A DNA stretch of 64,000 nt from RUG626 sp051866775 (GCA_051866775.1 JBJDXR010000040.1:1-64000); one strand, 5' to 3'; positions 8,074-16,418 are shown, counted from the first letter of the stretch. Notes: generated by a model not told the origin, from the sequence alone. A program made the numbers and translations.

Positions 8074-8679
8074 TTAATAAAGCTTTCGCTCCTTTGCAAA
8101 TCGCAGCAGCCGTGTATAGTCCTCCGGCGTGTCGCTGTCAAGCGTTACGGCGGGATCGTCAACCGGTACATCAAGTATTTTTGCACCGCTGCTTTCTATC
8201 GCTCCGCGCAGGCCGCCGGGTCCCTGATAGCAGAGTACACTCTCCGTAAGCTTTGATGACATAATGACCGGATGCCCGGCCATGTTTTTGTAGACAGGCC
8301 TTATGAAATCGGCGCCGCCGGCCATGCTAAGCAGCTGCTCCACTGTTTCAGAAAGTACAAGCGGCACATCAGCCGGGGTTATCAGTATACGGTCACATGC
8401 CTCATGCAATGCCGTAAGTCCAAGCCGCAGGGAATCAAGCTGCTGGGTGGAGGCATAATGTGGATTATGGACAAACTGTACTGAAAGCCCCTCCAGATGG
8501 GCTTCAATCTCCTCATGGCGGTGACCGGTCACGATAACAATAGGGGAGGCCCCCACAAGCTGCATTGAGGTTACCACACGGCGTATCATGCTGACACCGT
8601 CCACCTCCAGCAGCGGCTTAAAAGCTCCCATCCGGGACGACAGCCCGGCCGCAAGGATCACGGCACCCGTTTTTTCCAT
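8074..8679 (-). CDS. Molybdenum cofactor nucleotidyltransferase (MobA/MocA-like)
   Basis: This 201-residue enzyme transfers a nucleotide to molybdopterin to form the dinucleotide cofactor. The N-terminus AVILAAGLSSRMGAFKPLL is the NTP-binding loop of the MobA/MocA/GlmU superfamily, and ITPADVPLV supplies the metal-binding aspartate. MocA-type cytidylyltransferases usually serve xanthine dehydrogenase-family enzymes, so CTP is the likely substrate, but this is inference. The ATG at 8679 is chosen because GGAGG lies 7-8 nt upstream. A longer reading would run into modC. It is the last gene of the cofactor operon. Confidence 0.88.
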   Translation of the reverse strand: MEKTGAVILAAGLSSRMGAFKPLLEVDGVSMIRRVVTSMQLVGASPIVIVTGHRHEEIEAHLEGLSVQFVHNPHYASTQQLDSLRLGLTALHEACDRILITPADVPLVLSETVEQLLSMAGGADFIRPVYKNMAGHPVIMSSKLTESVLCYQGPGGLRGAIESSGAKILDVPVDDPAVTLDSDTPEDYTRLLRFAKERKLY

Positions 8680-8690
8680 ATGATACCTCC

Positions 8691-9734
8691 TTAACTGTAA
8701 AGCGGCAAAATGTTGACCGGAGCTATGCCCAGCTCCTCCGGCAGAGGATTCGGCAGACGGTCCTTTGAGACCCTCCACCACAGGGAGGGGCTGTTCGGCC
8801 GCTGGTTATCATAGCGGAATTCAAGGATCATCTCAAAAGGCTCCTCCATACCTCCTACAAAACTGACCGGATAGCGGTTGCTGGGTGTTCTGGTGTTAAA
8901 GTAATGGGCGCGGATGGCTATCTCCTTTATATCGTCACGAACGGCCTGCTCGGTAGTGAGATGTATTCCCCACTCAGGTACTTCCACCTCGTGCTCGCCG
9001 ACCTTTTTCGCCGCTGCAAAGTTTTTGCAGCCTGTAAGCAAAGCCACGGCATGATACTCCGGTTCGGCAAACAGCTTTTTAGTGTCTTTAAGTGCCAGCA
9101 GTCTACCGTCATCCATAACGGCGATCCTGCCGCACATATGGTAGGCCTCGTCCCGGCTGTGTGTCACCAAAATGACGCCCTTGCCGAATTTGGCAAGAAT
9201 ATCATTCATTTCAAGCTGTATCTTATCCTTTAAGTGACTGTCCAATGCAGAGAAAGGCTCGTCAAGCAGCAGAAGCTTTGGTCGGTTTACCAAAATACGT
9301 GCCATAGCCACCCGCTGCTGCTGTCCCCCGGAGAGCTGGCTGGGGCGGTGCTTCTCAAGACCGTCCAGCTGCATCAAATGGATGGCCTCCTCCATGGCGG
9401 ACTCACGCTTTTTTCTGTTCTTCTCCCAATTAAGTCCTGAAAGGATATTCTGACGGACGGTCATATTAGGAAAAAGTGCGTAATTTTGAAAAAGATAACC
9501 CACACGGCGCTGCTGCGGCGTAAGGTTTATCCTTTTTTCAGAATCAAACAAGACCACGTCATCCAGCACGATACGGCCGCGGTCCGGGCGCTCAATGCCT
9601 GCGATGCACTTGAGGGTGTAGCTTTTGCCGCAGCCGGAGGCGCCAAGCAGCCCCAAAATGCCGCCGTCGGACTCAAAGCTGACATCCAGCTTAAAGCCGC
9701 CCAGATCCTTGTAGATTTCCACGGAAAGGCTCAT
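8691..9734 (-). CDS. modC: Molybdate ABC transporter ATP-binding protein ModC
   Basis: This ATPase powers molybdate import. Walker A is GASGCGKS (about 31-38), the signature is LSGGQQQR, Walker B is LLLLDEPFSALD and the H-loop is VILVTHSRDEA. The 347-residue length leaves about 120 residues after the ATPase domain. That tail has weak similarity to the MOP/TOBE-type regulatory region but lacks a clear TxNR-type oxyanion motif. The gene overlaps the end of modB by 4 nt, so the permease and ATPase are coupled. The cluster order modA, modB, modC supports molybdate (or tungstate) as substrate. Confidence 0.92.
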   Translation of the reverse strand: MSLSVEIYKDLGGFKLDVSFESDGGILGLLGASGCGKSYTLKCIAGIERPDRGRIVLDDVVLFDSEKRINLTPQQRRVGYLFQNYALFPNMTVRQNILSGLNWEKNRKKRESAMEEAIHLMQLDGLEKHRPSQLSGGQQQRVAMARILVNRPKLLLLDEPFSALDSHLKDKIQLEMNDILAKFGKGVILVTHSRDEAYHMCGRIAVMDDGRLLALKDTKKLFAEPEYHAVALLTGCKNFAAAKKVGEHEVEVPEWGIHLTTEQAVRDDIKEIAIRAHYFNTRTPSNRYPVSFVGGMEEPFEMILEFRYDNQRPNSPSLWWRVSKDRLPNPLPEELGIAPVNILPLYS

Positions 9735-10399
9735 TTGCGCACCGCCTTTTTTTGCCGGTCCTCAAGCATGTTAACAGCCAGAAGCACTACCGTGCTGATG
9801 GCCATATTTACAAGTACCCATTTCATGGCCCCGGACTCGTCGTTAGTGCGCCATAGCTGATATACCGTTGTTGATATGGTGGCGGTGCGCCCGGGGGTGT
9901 ATCCGATAAGCATGCTTGTGGCGCCGTATTCTCCCAGAGCCCGAGCAAAGGCAAGCACGGTGCCGGCGAGGATGCCCTGACGGCACGCGGGCATCCGCAC
10001 CCGCCAGAATATCCAGGTGTTGCTGAGCCCCAGCGTCTGGCCGGAGTAGGCAAGATTTTTGTCAAAGGCCTCAAAAGCCCCCCGGGCCGTGCGGTACATC
10101 AGGGGAAAGGCCACCACGGCTGATGTGAGTATGCCTCCGTACCAGGTCATGACAAACTTGATCCCGAACTGAGCCAGAAATATGCCCAGAGGGCGCTTGG
10201 CGCCAAACAGAAGCAGCAGAAAATAGCCGGTGACTGTGGGCGGTAAGACCATGGGCAGAGTTAGAAATACATCGAGAATACCTTTTATCACCTTAGGCAG
10301 CCTCGCGATGTAATATGCAAAGAAAATACCGAGGAAAAATACCAGCACGCAGCTGATGGCCGCAATGCGCAGAGAGTTCCAGAGGGGATATAGATCCAT
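9731..10399 (-). CDS. modB: Molybdate ABC transporter permease ModB
   Basis: This 222-residue integral membrane protein has about five or six hydrophobic segments. Its cytoplasmic coupling loop is ARALGEYGATSMLIGY, which matches the EAA-type motif of ModB. It forms the molybdate channel with ModC and receives substrate from ModA. ATG 10399 is preferred because GGAGGAAG precedes it. Starting at 10513 would add 38 unlikely residues translated through a hairpin-forming GC-rich leader. That leader separates modB from modA and may tune modBC expression relative to modA. Confidence 0.92.
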   Translation of the reverse strand: MDLYPLWNSLRIAAISCVLVFFLGIFFAYYIARLPKVIKGILDVFLTLPMVLPPTVTGYFLLLLFGAKRPLGIFLAQFGIKFVMTWYGGILTSAVVAFPLMYRTARGAFEAFDKNLAYSGQTLGLSNTWIFWRVRMPACRQGILAGTVLAFARALGEYGATSMLIGYTPGRTATISTTVYQLWRTNDESGAMKWVLVNMAISTVVLLAVNMLEDRQKKAVRK

Positions 10400-10447
10400 A
10401 CGGCGCACTTCCTCCATGTTCAAAGTCAATTCCGCAGTGAGGCGGTA

Positions 10448-10510
10448 TTCCGGATGCCCCGCAGGGAGCGGGGAACCCGGAACGCCGCCCCCCTCGACGA
10501 AGGGGCGGCG
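10448..10510 (-). promoter_or_regulatory. Two strong hairpins in the modA-modB intergenic leader
   Basis: One hairpin pairs TTCCGG (10448-10453) with CCGGAA (10477-10482) around an inner CCCCGC/GCGGGG stem. The next pairs CGCCGCCCC (10483-10491) with GGGGCGGCG (10502-10510). They fill the gap between modA and the modB ribosome binding site. They probably protect the modA mRNA end or attenuate read-through into modBC. There is no long U-tract on the minus strand, so they do not look like a full terminator. Confidence 0.6.
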
Positions 10511-10527
10511 CAAAAGAATGATAACGG

Positions 10528-11358
10528 TCAGTTTGCAGGTGAGAAGCCGACGCTCTCAAATACTGCCATTGCATCTTCACTGGTGAGATAGTCAAGAAAC
10601 TCCTGTGCAGCCTCGGTGTGTTCGGAGTTTTTCATAACGGCTGCGGGGTAGATGACCTGTCCGCACATCTCCGCCGTTGCGTAGTCCACGATAGTCAGGC
10701 CCGCGCTGTAAGCGTCGGTGCAATAGATGATTCCGCAGTCAACACTTCCCTCGGAGATCTGAGTAGTGACCTCTTTAACGTCGCTGCAATATGTAATCAT
10801 GCCGGCTGAGGCAAGCGCATCCTCATCAAGGCCGTAATAGGTGAGGATCTTCTTGGTATACTGGCCCACAGGCACGTCATCGTTGCCCATTGCCATAAAT
10901 ACATCGCCGTTTTTAAATGCCTCTACCAAATCGTCAAAGCTCTCGATCCCCTTGGAATTGTCATCAGGAACCGTCAGTGTGACTTTGTTTTCCAGAAGGT
11001 CGATGCGGGAGTCCGTGTTGACAAAGTCAAGTCCGCTGGTGTTTACATCTGAACTTGCGGTGATGTCAAGCTGATCCATCTGCTTCTGGCCTGCGGAGAT
11101 GAACAGGTCACATTCAGCGCCCTCTTCGATCTGGGTCTTCAAAGTTCCGGATGAGCCGAAAGTTAGGGTCAGGGTAACGCCCTCATGGTCCGCCTCGTAC
11201 ATTGTCTTGATTTCTTCCAGGGTCTCGGTCATTGAGGCAGCGGCGAAGACAACCAGCTCCACTTCTTCTTTGGAGCCGGAGCTTTTGCTGCAGCCGGCCA
11301 GAACCGCCAGCAGCATGCCGAAAGCCAGCAGCAGGGAAAGAATTTTCTTTGCTTTCAT
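10528..11358 (-). CDS. modA: Molybdate ABC transporter substrate-binding lipoprotein ModA
   Basis: The 276-residue protein begins with a lipoprotein signal (ILSLLLAFGMLLAVLAGC), so Cys22 would be lipidated and anchor it outside the membrane. The mature part shows ModA hallmarks: FAAASMTETLEEI near the N-terminus, FGSSGTLKTQIEEGAECDLFISAG and VPVGQYTKKIL. These supply the serines and backbone amides that hold molybdate or tungstate in the family. It lies just upstream of modBC and downstream of the Moco synthesis genes on the same strand. Confidence 0.95.
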   Translation of the reverse strand: MKAKKILSLLLAFGMLLAVLAGCSKSSGSKEEVELVVFAAASMTETLEEIKTMYEADHEGVTLTLTFGSSGTLKTQIEEGAECDLFISAGQKQMDQLDITASSDVNTSGLDFVNTDSRIDLLENKVTLTVPDDNSKGIESFDDLVEAFKNGDVFMAMGNDDVPVGQYTKKILTYYGLDEDALASAGMITYCSDVKEVTTQISEGSVDCGIIYCTDAYSAGLTIVDYATAEMCGQVIYPAAVMKNSEHTEAAQEFLDYLTSEDAMAVFESVGFSPAN

Positions 11359-11378
11359 TGATAATGTCTCCTTCTTCT

Positions 11379-11429
11379 GTCCCTTTTTTCAGGGACGGTT
11401 TTTATTTTATCAGCGTGGAATTTACACGC
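11379..11429 (-). promoter_or_regulatory. modA leader with two short hairpins
   Basis: The 89-nt gap before modA holds two stems when read on the minus strand. First comes GCGTG/CACGC (11413-11429) followed by an A/T-rich stretch. Then comes GTCCCT/AGGGAC (11379-11396), just upstream of the AGAAGGAG ribosome binding site. The first may be a weak terminator for the MOSC-MogA gene and the second may affect modA translation. I found no match to the long Moco riboswitch consensus in so short a space. Confidence 0.4.
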
Positions 11430-11447
11430 GGATAAGCAATAAATAGG

Positions 11448-12380
11448 TCAGCGTGCGCAGTCCTGTACCTCACTGCGCAAAAGGCCCATGCCGTGGGGAA
11501 TGGCGTCCATAAAAACATCCATACTCTCCATACAGGCCTTCGGGCTGCCGGGAAGATTGATGATCAGGGTCTTCCCGCGGATCACCGACACCGCGCGGGA
11601 CAGCATGGCGTGCTTTGTGATTTTGAGAGACTCCGCCCTGATGGCCTCGGCTATGCCGGGCACAAGACGGTGGGCGACAGCCAAAGTGGCTTCCGGGGTT
11701 GTATCCCTGGGGCCAAAGCCGGTGCCCCCGGTGGTTAGGATAAGATCAAGCCTGCGCTGATCACACAGGCGTATAAGGTGCTTTTTCAGCAGCTCCGGCT
11801 CATCTGCGATAAGAAGCTGCTCCACAACCTCATACCCCTCGGATCTCAGCCGCTGGGATATGGCGGGACCGCTCTTATCTTCACGCTCACCACGCGCGCC
11901 CTTGTCGCTAAGGGTGATGACAGCTGCCTGCCAGGGGAATGGGGTGGTCCGCTTTTCAATCACCATTTCATCGCCTACATTGATGGTGCCCGGCTCCAGA
12001 ACACGGGCAAAGACGCCCTCGCGAGGCATAATGCAGTCACCCATTTTTTTGTAGATCTCACAGTGGCTGTGGCACTCCTTGCCTATCTGGGTCATCTCCA
12101 GAAGGACCTCGCCGCACCTGAGCAGCGTACCTACAGGCAGGGCACGAAAGTCGAAGCCCTCCACCACCAGATTTTCTCCGAATGCACCGGGGACCACGTC
12201 AGCGCCCCTGCGGTTAAACTCTTCGATTTTGTCGGCGCTGAGCAGGCTGATCTGCCGGTGCCAGTTGCCGGCATGGGCGTCTCCTTGAATCCCATGCTCG
12301 ACGGCGAAATATCCGCTGTTAACATTCTTCTTTTGGGTTCCACGCACCTGACTGGTGCATACGGCAAGTACCTTGCCCAT
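11448..12380 (-). CDS. MOSC domain-MogA/MoaB fusion protein (molybdenum cofactor synthesis)
   Basis: The N-terminal MOSC domain (about 1-145) includes the core GNWHRQISLLS, PGAFGENLVVEG and the conserved Cys/His region IGKECHSHCEIY. The C-terminal MogA/MoaB domain (about 150-310) has TGGTGFGPRDTTPEAT and LINLPGSPKA, the molybdopterin adenylyltransferase signature. MogA adenylylates molybdopterin before MoeA inserts molybdenum. MOSC domains carry sulfur to the cofactor in related proteins. The fusion therefore plausibly joins late Moco steps, and such fusions occur in Clostridia. It starts 5 nt after moaA stops, so it is co-transcribed. Confidence 0.9.
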   Translation of the reverse strand: MGKVLAVCTSQVRGTQKKNVNSGYFAVEHGIQGDAHAGNWHRQISLLSADKIEEFNRRGADVVPGAFGENLVVEGFDFRALPVGTLLRCGEVLLEMTQIGKECHSHCEIYKKMGDCIMPREGVFARVLEPGTINVGDEMVIEKRTTPFPWQAAVITLSDKGARGEREDKSGPAISQRLRSEGYEVVEQLLIADEPELLKKHLIRLCDQRRLDLILTTGGTGFGPRDTTPEATLAVAHRLVPGIAEAIRAESLKITKHAMLSRAVSVIRGKTLIINLPGSPKACMESMDVFMDAIPHGMGLLRSEVQDCAR

Positions 12381-12385
12381 ACTTG

Positions 12386-13357
12386 TTATCCTCCAATCTG
12401 GCTCATCTTTTTCTGCTCGGTGACCTCAGCAGGGTCGGAAAAACGGTGAGCGCGGGGTTTATTATAGATCGTCCGCTCCATGGCCCGGTACAGCTCTTCA
12501 TCTGAAGCGCCGCTCCGCAAAAGCAGGCGCAGGTCTGTACCCTGATCGAAACACAGGCAGGGCTTCAAAAAGCCGGTGCTTGTAAGGCGTACACGGTTGC
12601 AGCCGTCACAGAAGGCATGGCTGACGGCGTCGATAAAGCCGATAAAGCCCTTAAGCTCCGTACTTCTGTAATAGTGCGCGGGACCGTTGCCGCGTACCTC
12701 CTTAGTGGGAGTGAGATCCGGCCAGACTGCCTTGAGCCGCTTTAGGGCCTCATCCGGAGAGGCACCCCGCATGGTGCTGCCGCTGCCGATGGGCATAAGT
12801 TCAATAAAGCGCACATCCAGCGGCAAATCCTTGGCAAGAGAGGCGATGGGGATCAGATCCTCCCTGTTTTCCTGTAAAAGCACGGTGTTTACCTTTGTGC
12901 GCAGCTGTTTTCCTGTGCAAAGCTCCAGAAGCCGAAGGACTTTATCAGGGCCGCCCCCTGATACCCCGGAGATTTGCTCATATTTATGCCTGTCCAGGGT
13001 GTCAATGCTGATATTTACCGCGTCAAGGCCCGCGTCAATCAGCTCGTCAAGCACAGGCTCTAAAAGCAGGCCGTTTGTGGTCAGGGTCACCTGCCGGACA
13101 CCGCTGATCGCCTTTATCTGGCGTATAAGTTCCGTGCAGCCCCGCCTTACAAGAGGTTCGCCGCCGGTGATTTTAAACTTTGTGATGCCAAGCTTTACAG
13201 CCTGAGTAGCCACCCGAAGAAGCTCCTCATAGGTGAGTATCTCGGCGTGAGGGGTAAAGGGAACACCGTCCGGCATACAGTATCTACAGCGCAGGTTGCA
13301 TCGGTCGGTGATCGAAAAGCGCATATAATCTATAATGCGGCCGTATTGGTCGGTCAT
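12386..13357 (-). CDS. moaA: GTP 3',8-cyclase MoaA (first step of molybdopterin synthesis)
   Basis: This radical SAM enzyme converts GTP to 3',8-cyclo-GTP with MoaC acting next. The N-terminal cluster motif CNLRCRYC provides Cys20, Cys24 and Cys27 for the SAM-bound [4Fe-4S] cluster. The C-terminal cluster motif CDGCNRVRLTSTGFLKPC holds the substrate-binding cluster. KITGGEPLVRRG is the family glycine motif, and the protein ends in Gly-Gly, as MoaA needs for catalysis. The start at 13357 has GGAGGAG upstream and leaves 4 nt after moaC. The extra 11 residues possible from 13390 would overlap moaC. Confidence 0.96.
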   Translation of the reverse strand: MTDQYGRIIDYMRFSITDRCNLRCRYCMPDGVPFTPHAEILTYEELLRVATQAVKLGITKFKITGGEPLVRRGCTELIRQIKAISGVRQVTLTTNGLLLEPVLDELIDAGLDAVNISIDTLDRHKYEQISGVSGGGPDKVLRLLELCTGKQLRTKVNTVLLQENREDLIPIASLAKDLPLDVRFIELMPIGSGSTMRGASPDEALKRLKAVWPDLTPTKEVRGNGPAHYYRSTELKGFIGFIDAVSHAFCDGCNRVRLTSTGFLKPCLCFDQGTDLRLLLRSGASDEELYRAMERTIYNKPRAHRFSDPAEVTEQKKMSQIGG

Positions 13358-13361
13358 TTCA

Positions 13362-13844
13362 TCACTCCTCCGCACAAAAACGGAAATCACCGCTCTTGCC
13401 GCCGTGCTTTTCCACCAGATGTATCCCTTCGATCACCATCCGTTTATCAATGGCCTTGCACATATCGTAAACGGTGAGCAGAGCCACAGAGACTCCTGTA
13501 AGCGCCTCCATCTCCACTCCTGTTTTTCCCTCGCAGCTGACAGTACAGACCGCCTGGATTTCACAGCTGTCAGGCAGCATTGAAAAATCCACTGAGCTTT
13601 TGCTCAGGTTGAGGATGTGGCATAGCGGTATAAGCTCGCTGGTGCGTTTTGCAGCCATAATTCCGGCTACCCGCGCCACAGCCAGAACATCGCCCTTTTT
13701 GGCCGTGCCGTCCATTACGGCGGAAAAGCACTCCTCGCTCATTCGAATCCTGCCCACGGCGATGGCCGTGCGTTTTGTGACAGCCTTGCCGCTCACATCC
13801 ACCATAATTGCACTGCCGCTGTCATCAAGATGAGTAAATTCCAT
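13362..13844 (-). CDS. moaC: Cyclic pyranopterin monophosphate synthase MoaC
   Basis: MoaC converts the MoaA product to cyclic pyranopterin monophosphate. The 160-residue protein carries KRTSELIPLCHILNLSKSSVDF, which contains the family's catalytic and substrate-contact residues. It also has GVEMEALTGVSVALLTVYDMCKAID and KSGDFRF near the end. ATG 13844 is chosen for its GGAGG site 7 nt upstream. A 22-residue longer form would start inside the preceding gene. moaC-moaA order and a 4-nt gap indicate coupled expression. MoaD and MoaE, needed for the next step, are not in this window. Confidence 0.96.
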   Translation of the reverse strand: MEFTHLDDSGSAIMVDVSGKAVTKRTAIAVGRIRMSEECFSAVMDGTAKKGDVLAVARVAGIMAAKRTSELIPLCHILNLSKSSVDFSMLPDSCEIQAVCTVSCEGKTGVEMEALTGVSVALLTVYDMCKAIDKRMVIEGIHLVEKHGGKSGDFRFCAEE

Positions 13845-13863
13845 GGGGAACCTCCAAGAAATG

Positions 13864-14889
13864 TCAGATGCCTTTGCCAAATCCGCAGTTAGGGAAGCGG
13901 CATACTTCACAGTTGAGACAAAAGCCGCCGTGTCCGAGACCGGACAGGTATTCCGCGGTCACCGGCACATCGGCCAGAAGCCGGGGAAGCACCAGATCAA
14001 AAACAGTGCGCCCCGAATACATTACGCAGCCGGGAAGCCCGCATACGGGGCGGCCGTCCTTTGTGTAGGAAACAAGAAACATGGCGCCGGGCAGGACGGG
14101 CGCACCGTAGCTGATGATATCAGCGCCGGTGTTCTTTATGGCCAGCGGCGTCATGTCGTCCGGGTCCACGCTCATGCCGCCGGTGCAGAACACCATGTCG
14201 ACGCCCTGCTCCAGCATTTTGTTTATTGCAGCGGTTATCTTGATATGATCATCGTTAAGAATCTCATGGGCGGCCATCTCACATCCGAACTCACCCAGCT
14301 TCTCCGTAAGCACCGGGGTAAAGGTGTCCTGAATACGGCCGTAATAGACCTCGTTGCCGGTGGTGACGACCCCGAACTTTTTCTTTTTTAAGGGCAGCAG
14401 CTGAAGCAAAGGCTCGCTGCCGGCAAGCTCTTTGGCACGAGCCATTTTCTCTTTCTCAATAACAAGGGGGATGATACGTGTGCCGCACAGCTTGTCCCCC
14501 TTTTTGACAAGAAATCCGGAATTGCGTGTGGCGATCATCATCTCGCCTAGGCTGTTTATGGTGCGGAGACGTTCCACGTCCACCAAAAACAGGCCGTCAA
14601 TATCTGCAATCAGCTCTATCTTGCCCTCTTTGACCTTGCCGGGATGCATATTTTCGCCTTGGCAGATCTCCCGCAGAATCTCGGCGGCTTCGTTCTCATG
14701 GAGCATATTCTCATTGTTTTCCCATATGTAGACATTGTCCTTGCCAACGCTCAGCAAAACGGGGATGTCCTCCTCCGTAATAATATGGCCTTTACGGAAA
14801 ACGGCATCTTTGGTCACGCCTTTGATGATCTGTGTTATGTCGTGGCAGAGAACCTGTCCGACTGCGTCCTCGGTCTTCATCAGTTTCAT
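13864..14889 (-). CDS. MoeA/MogA-type molybdopterin-binding protein with Cys-rich C-terminus
   Basis: The middle and C-terminal part (about 165-310) is a molybdopterin-binding domain, with VVTTGNEVYYG, CTGGMSVDPDDMTPLAI and VCGLPGCVMYSGRTVFDLVLPRLLA. The N-terminal part lacks most of MoeA's other domains. The last residues form an unusual cluster, CLNCEVCRFPNCGFGKG, with four cysteines that could bind a metal. It may act in Mo insertion, or be an accessory protein specific to this enzyme class. ATG 14889 is the likely start. A GTG at 14904 overlaps the upstream gene and lies too close to the GAGGAG site. It sits between moaC and the phosphatase-HD gene on one transcript. Confidence 0.8.
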   Translation of the reverse strand: MKLMKTEDAVGQVLCHDITQIIKGVTKDAVFRKGHIITEEDIPVLLSVGKDNVYIWENNENMLHENEAAEILREICQGENMHPGKVKEGKIELIADIDGLFLVDVERLRTINSLGEMMIATRNSGFLVKKGDKLCGTRIIPLVIEKEKMARAKELAGSEPLLQLLPLKKKKFGVVTTGNEVYYGRIQDTFTPVLTEKLGEFGCEMAAHEILNDDHIKITAAINKMLEQGVDMVFCTGGMSVDPDDMTPLAIKNTGADIISYGAPVLPGAMFLVSYTKDGRPVCGLPGCVMYSGRTVFDLVLPRLLADVPVTAEYLSGLGHGGFCLNCEVCRFPNCGFGKGI

Positions 14890-14900
14890 AAGCTTAAATC

Positions 14901-15986
14901 TCACTCCTCAAATTGATATTTGTTTTTCAAATTGACAGCGGTCCTATATCTTGCCTCCCAGAGGGCGACAGCCTCGGGCGTGGTACATTTTTTGCGGGAG
15001 GCGGCATAGCGCTCCTCCAGAGTGACGCGGCGAGTACCCAAGGTAAGCTGATCCGCCAGATAAAGAAGCTCGGCCTCAACAGGAGCACCCGGTGTAAGAT
15101 CGTGATGCTGAGAGATTATTTCAGCAAGCAAAGGATATCCGGCCTTGACAAGCACCTTGGCGGCAGCGGCAGGATGGGAGCGCCCCTCGGTGCGGCAGAG
15201 GTCATGCAGCAGGCATGCCGTCTTTAGAAGCTTCCTGTCGCAGGCTGCGCCGGATATCTCTGTTAATTCCGCGGCAAGATTGCTTACCGCTCTGCAATGG
15301 CTGATAACCTCGGTAGGGGTGTTATGCTCCGTAAAAAGAGATTCGCACTCGGCTGCGCCGGGGTAGGGCAGTGGTTTTGCGCCCACGCGGCCTGCGTAGA
15401 TCAGCAGCTTATTATCGGGTATATTACGGGACACTGTGACGGTGCTGACAGAGCCGTAAGGCACCCGAAGCGTCATCAAGTCATCCATTGTCGGACAGCA
15501 GCCGAGAAAAGCCAGCCATGCGCGGATCACGCCGGCATGGGCAAATATTGCGATATCACCGGCGGCGTCACCGCAGAGCGTAAGACAGCTCCGGACCGCC
15601 CCGTCAAATCTGACTGCGGCATCGGCAAAGGATTCACCGCCCGGAGGCGCCGTGCTGCCCAGCTTTTTGCCGCGTGCGTCGTACTCCTCCGGCCAGCGCT
15701 GCATGATCTCTGAGAAGGGAAGCCCGTCCCAGTCTCCCACATCAACCTCCGCAAGCTCCTCACATATGCGTATGTTATTGCCGAATCCGGCCAGCTCCGC
15801 AGTCTCCAGACAGCGGGCGGACGGACTTGAAAAAACTTGGTTGACCGGGTGGCTATTAAAAAAGCTTGACAGAGCCATAGCCTGTTCGCGCCCCACGGGA
15901 TCCAAAGGCAGATCGATACGGCCGATACAGCAGTACCCTGCCGGAAGTGACGGCCGTCCGTGCCTGACAAGATATATATTTCTCAT
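14901..15986 (-). CDS. Histidine phosphatase-HD domain fusion protein
   Basis: The N-terminal half (about 1-190) is a phosphoglycerate-mutase-like histidine phosphatase, with the catalytic LVRHGRPS and later IFAHAGVIRAW supplying the second histidine. The C-terminal half (about 225-345) is an HD domain, with CLLHDLCRTEGRSHPAAAAKVL and ISQHHDL. The two hydrolase domains suggest removal of phosphate from a nucleotide or a cofactor precursor. The substrate is unknown. Its position in a Moco operon hints at a role in dinucleotide cofactor processing. It overlaps the ModE-like gene by 4 nt, and its stop is 11 nt before the start of the molybdopterin-binding protein. Confidence 0.82.
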   Translation of the reverse strand: MRNIYLVRHGRPSLPAGYCCIGRIDLPLDPVGREQAMALSSFFNSHPVNQVFSSPSARCLETAELAGFGNNIRICEELAEVDVGDWDGLPFSEIMQRWPEEYDARGKKLGSTAPPGGESFADAAVRFDGAVRSCLTLCGDAAGDIAIFAHAGVIRAWLAFLGCCPTMDDLMTLRVPYGSVSTVTVSRNIPDNKLLIYAGRVGAKPLPYPGAAECESLFTEHNTPTEVISHCRAVSNLAAELTEISGAACDRKLLKTACLLHDLCRTEGRSHPAAAAKVLVKAGYPLLAEIISQHHDLTPGAPVEAELLYLADQLTLGTRRVTLEERYAASRKKCTTPEAVALWEARYRTAVNLKNKYQFEE

Positions 15987-16360
15987 GGCTGCAGATCCTC
16001 CGCAAAGATAACGGAGAAGCGCTCCCTAGCATAGCGATGAATATCCTCCTCAAAGGTGTGGTAGCGCTGCAGCAGCCCCAGCCCCTCCTCCGTAAGGGAG
16101 GCGCTGCCTCCGCCATATCCGCCTTGAGTACGGTTTGCCACCTGGACGCCCAGAGACTGCTCCAGCTCCTTCAGCATCTTGCGGCCTTTTGAGTAAGACA
16201 ATCCCATTTCCATACATGACCGCTGCACAGAGCCGTATTTTGCAATACCATCCAGCAGCTGGGCCGTACCGGGACCAAAGATAGGTTTACTATCGTCTGA
16301 GATGCGCACCTGAACGCTGGCGTGCAGAGGCGAAAAAACAGCTTTTTGCGGTTGGCTCAC
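15983..16360 (-). CDS. ModE-like winged-helix regulator lacking molybdate-binding domains
   Basis: The 125-residue protein corresponds to the N-terminal LysR-like DNA-binding domain of ModE: IFGPGTAQLLDGIAKYGSVQRSCMEMGLSYSKGRKMLKELEQSLG, then a wing with GGYGGGSASLTEEG (described as positions 25-95). It has no C-terminal Mop domains, so it cannot bind molybdate in the E. coli ModE manner. It begins at a GTG preceded by AGGAGG and opens the cofactor operon. A near-perfect candidate operator, the palindrome at 16389-16410, lies 29 bp upstream. Autoregulation of the operon by this protein is a reasonable inference. Confidence 0.85.
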   Translation of the reverse strand: MSQPQKAVFSPLHASVQVRISDDSKPIFGPGTAQLLDGIAKYGSVQRSCMEMGLSYSKGRKMLKELEQSLGVQVANRTQGGYGGGSASLTEEGLGLLQRYHTFEEDIHRYARERFSVIFAEDLQP

Positions 16361-16388
16361 AGGTGCTCATCCTCCTTTTAATTCTATC

Positions 16389-16410
16389 GAATGTTTTTTA
16401 AAAAACATTC
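16389..16410. promoter_or_regulatory. 22-bp perfect palindrome in the cofactor operon leader (candidate operator)
   Basis: The two 11-bp arms GAATGTTTTTT and AAAAAACATTC are exact reverse complements with no spacer. It lies 29 bp upstream of the ModE-like gene and just downstream of the predicted start site near 16412, a position suited to repression. It could be the target of the ModE-like protein. It could also form an RNA hairpin, but it has no GC-rich stem. Confidence 0.55.
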
Positions 16411-16418
16411 CAATGCCT

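Noticed and set aside
8028..8249. Plus-strand open frame downstream of the hydroxylase terminator
   Set aside because: It overlaps the conserved nucleotidyltransferase gene on the other strand and has no coding features of its own.
11359..11447. Molybdenum cofactor riboswitch before modA
   Set aside because: The space is only 89 nt and holds two small unrelated hairpins; the multi-stem Moco element is not visible.
11778..12449. 223-codon open frame antisense to the MOSC-MogA gene
   Set aside because: The plus-strand translation has no family resemblance. The minus-strand gene is clearly conserved.
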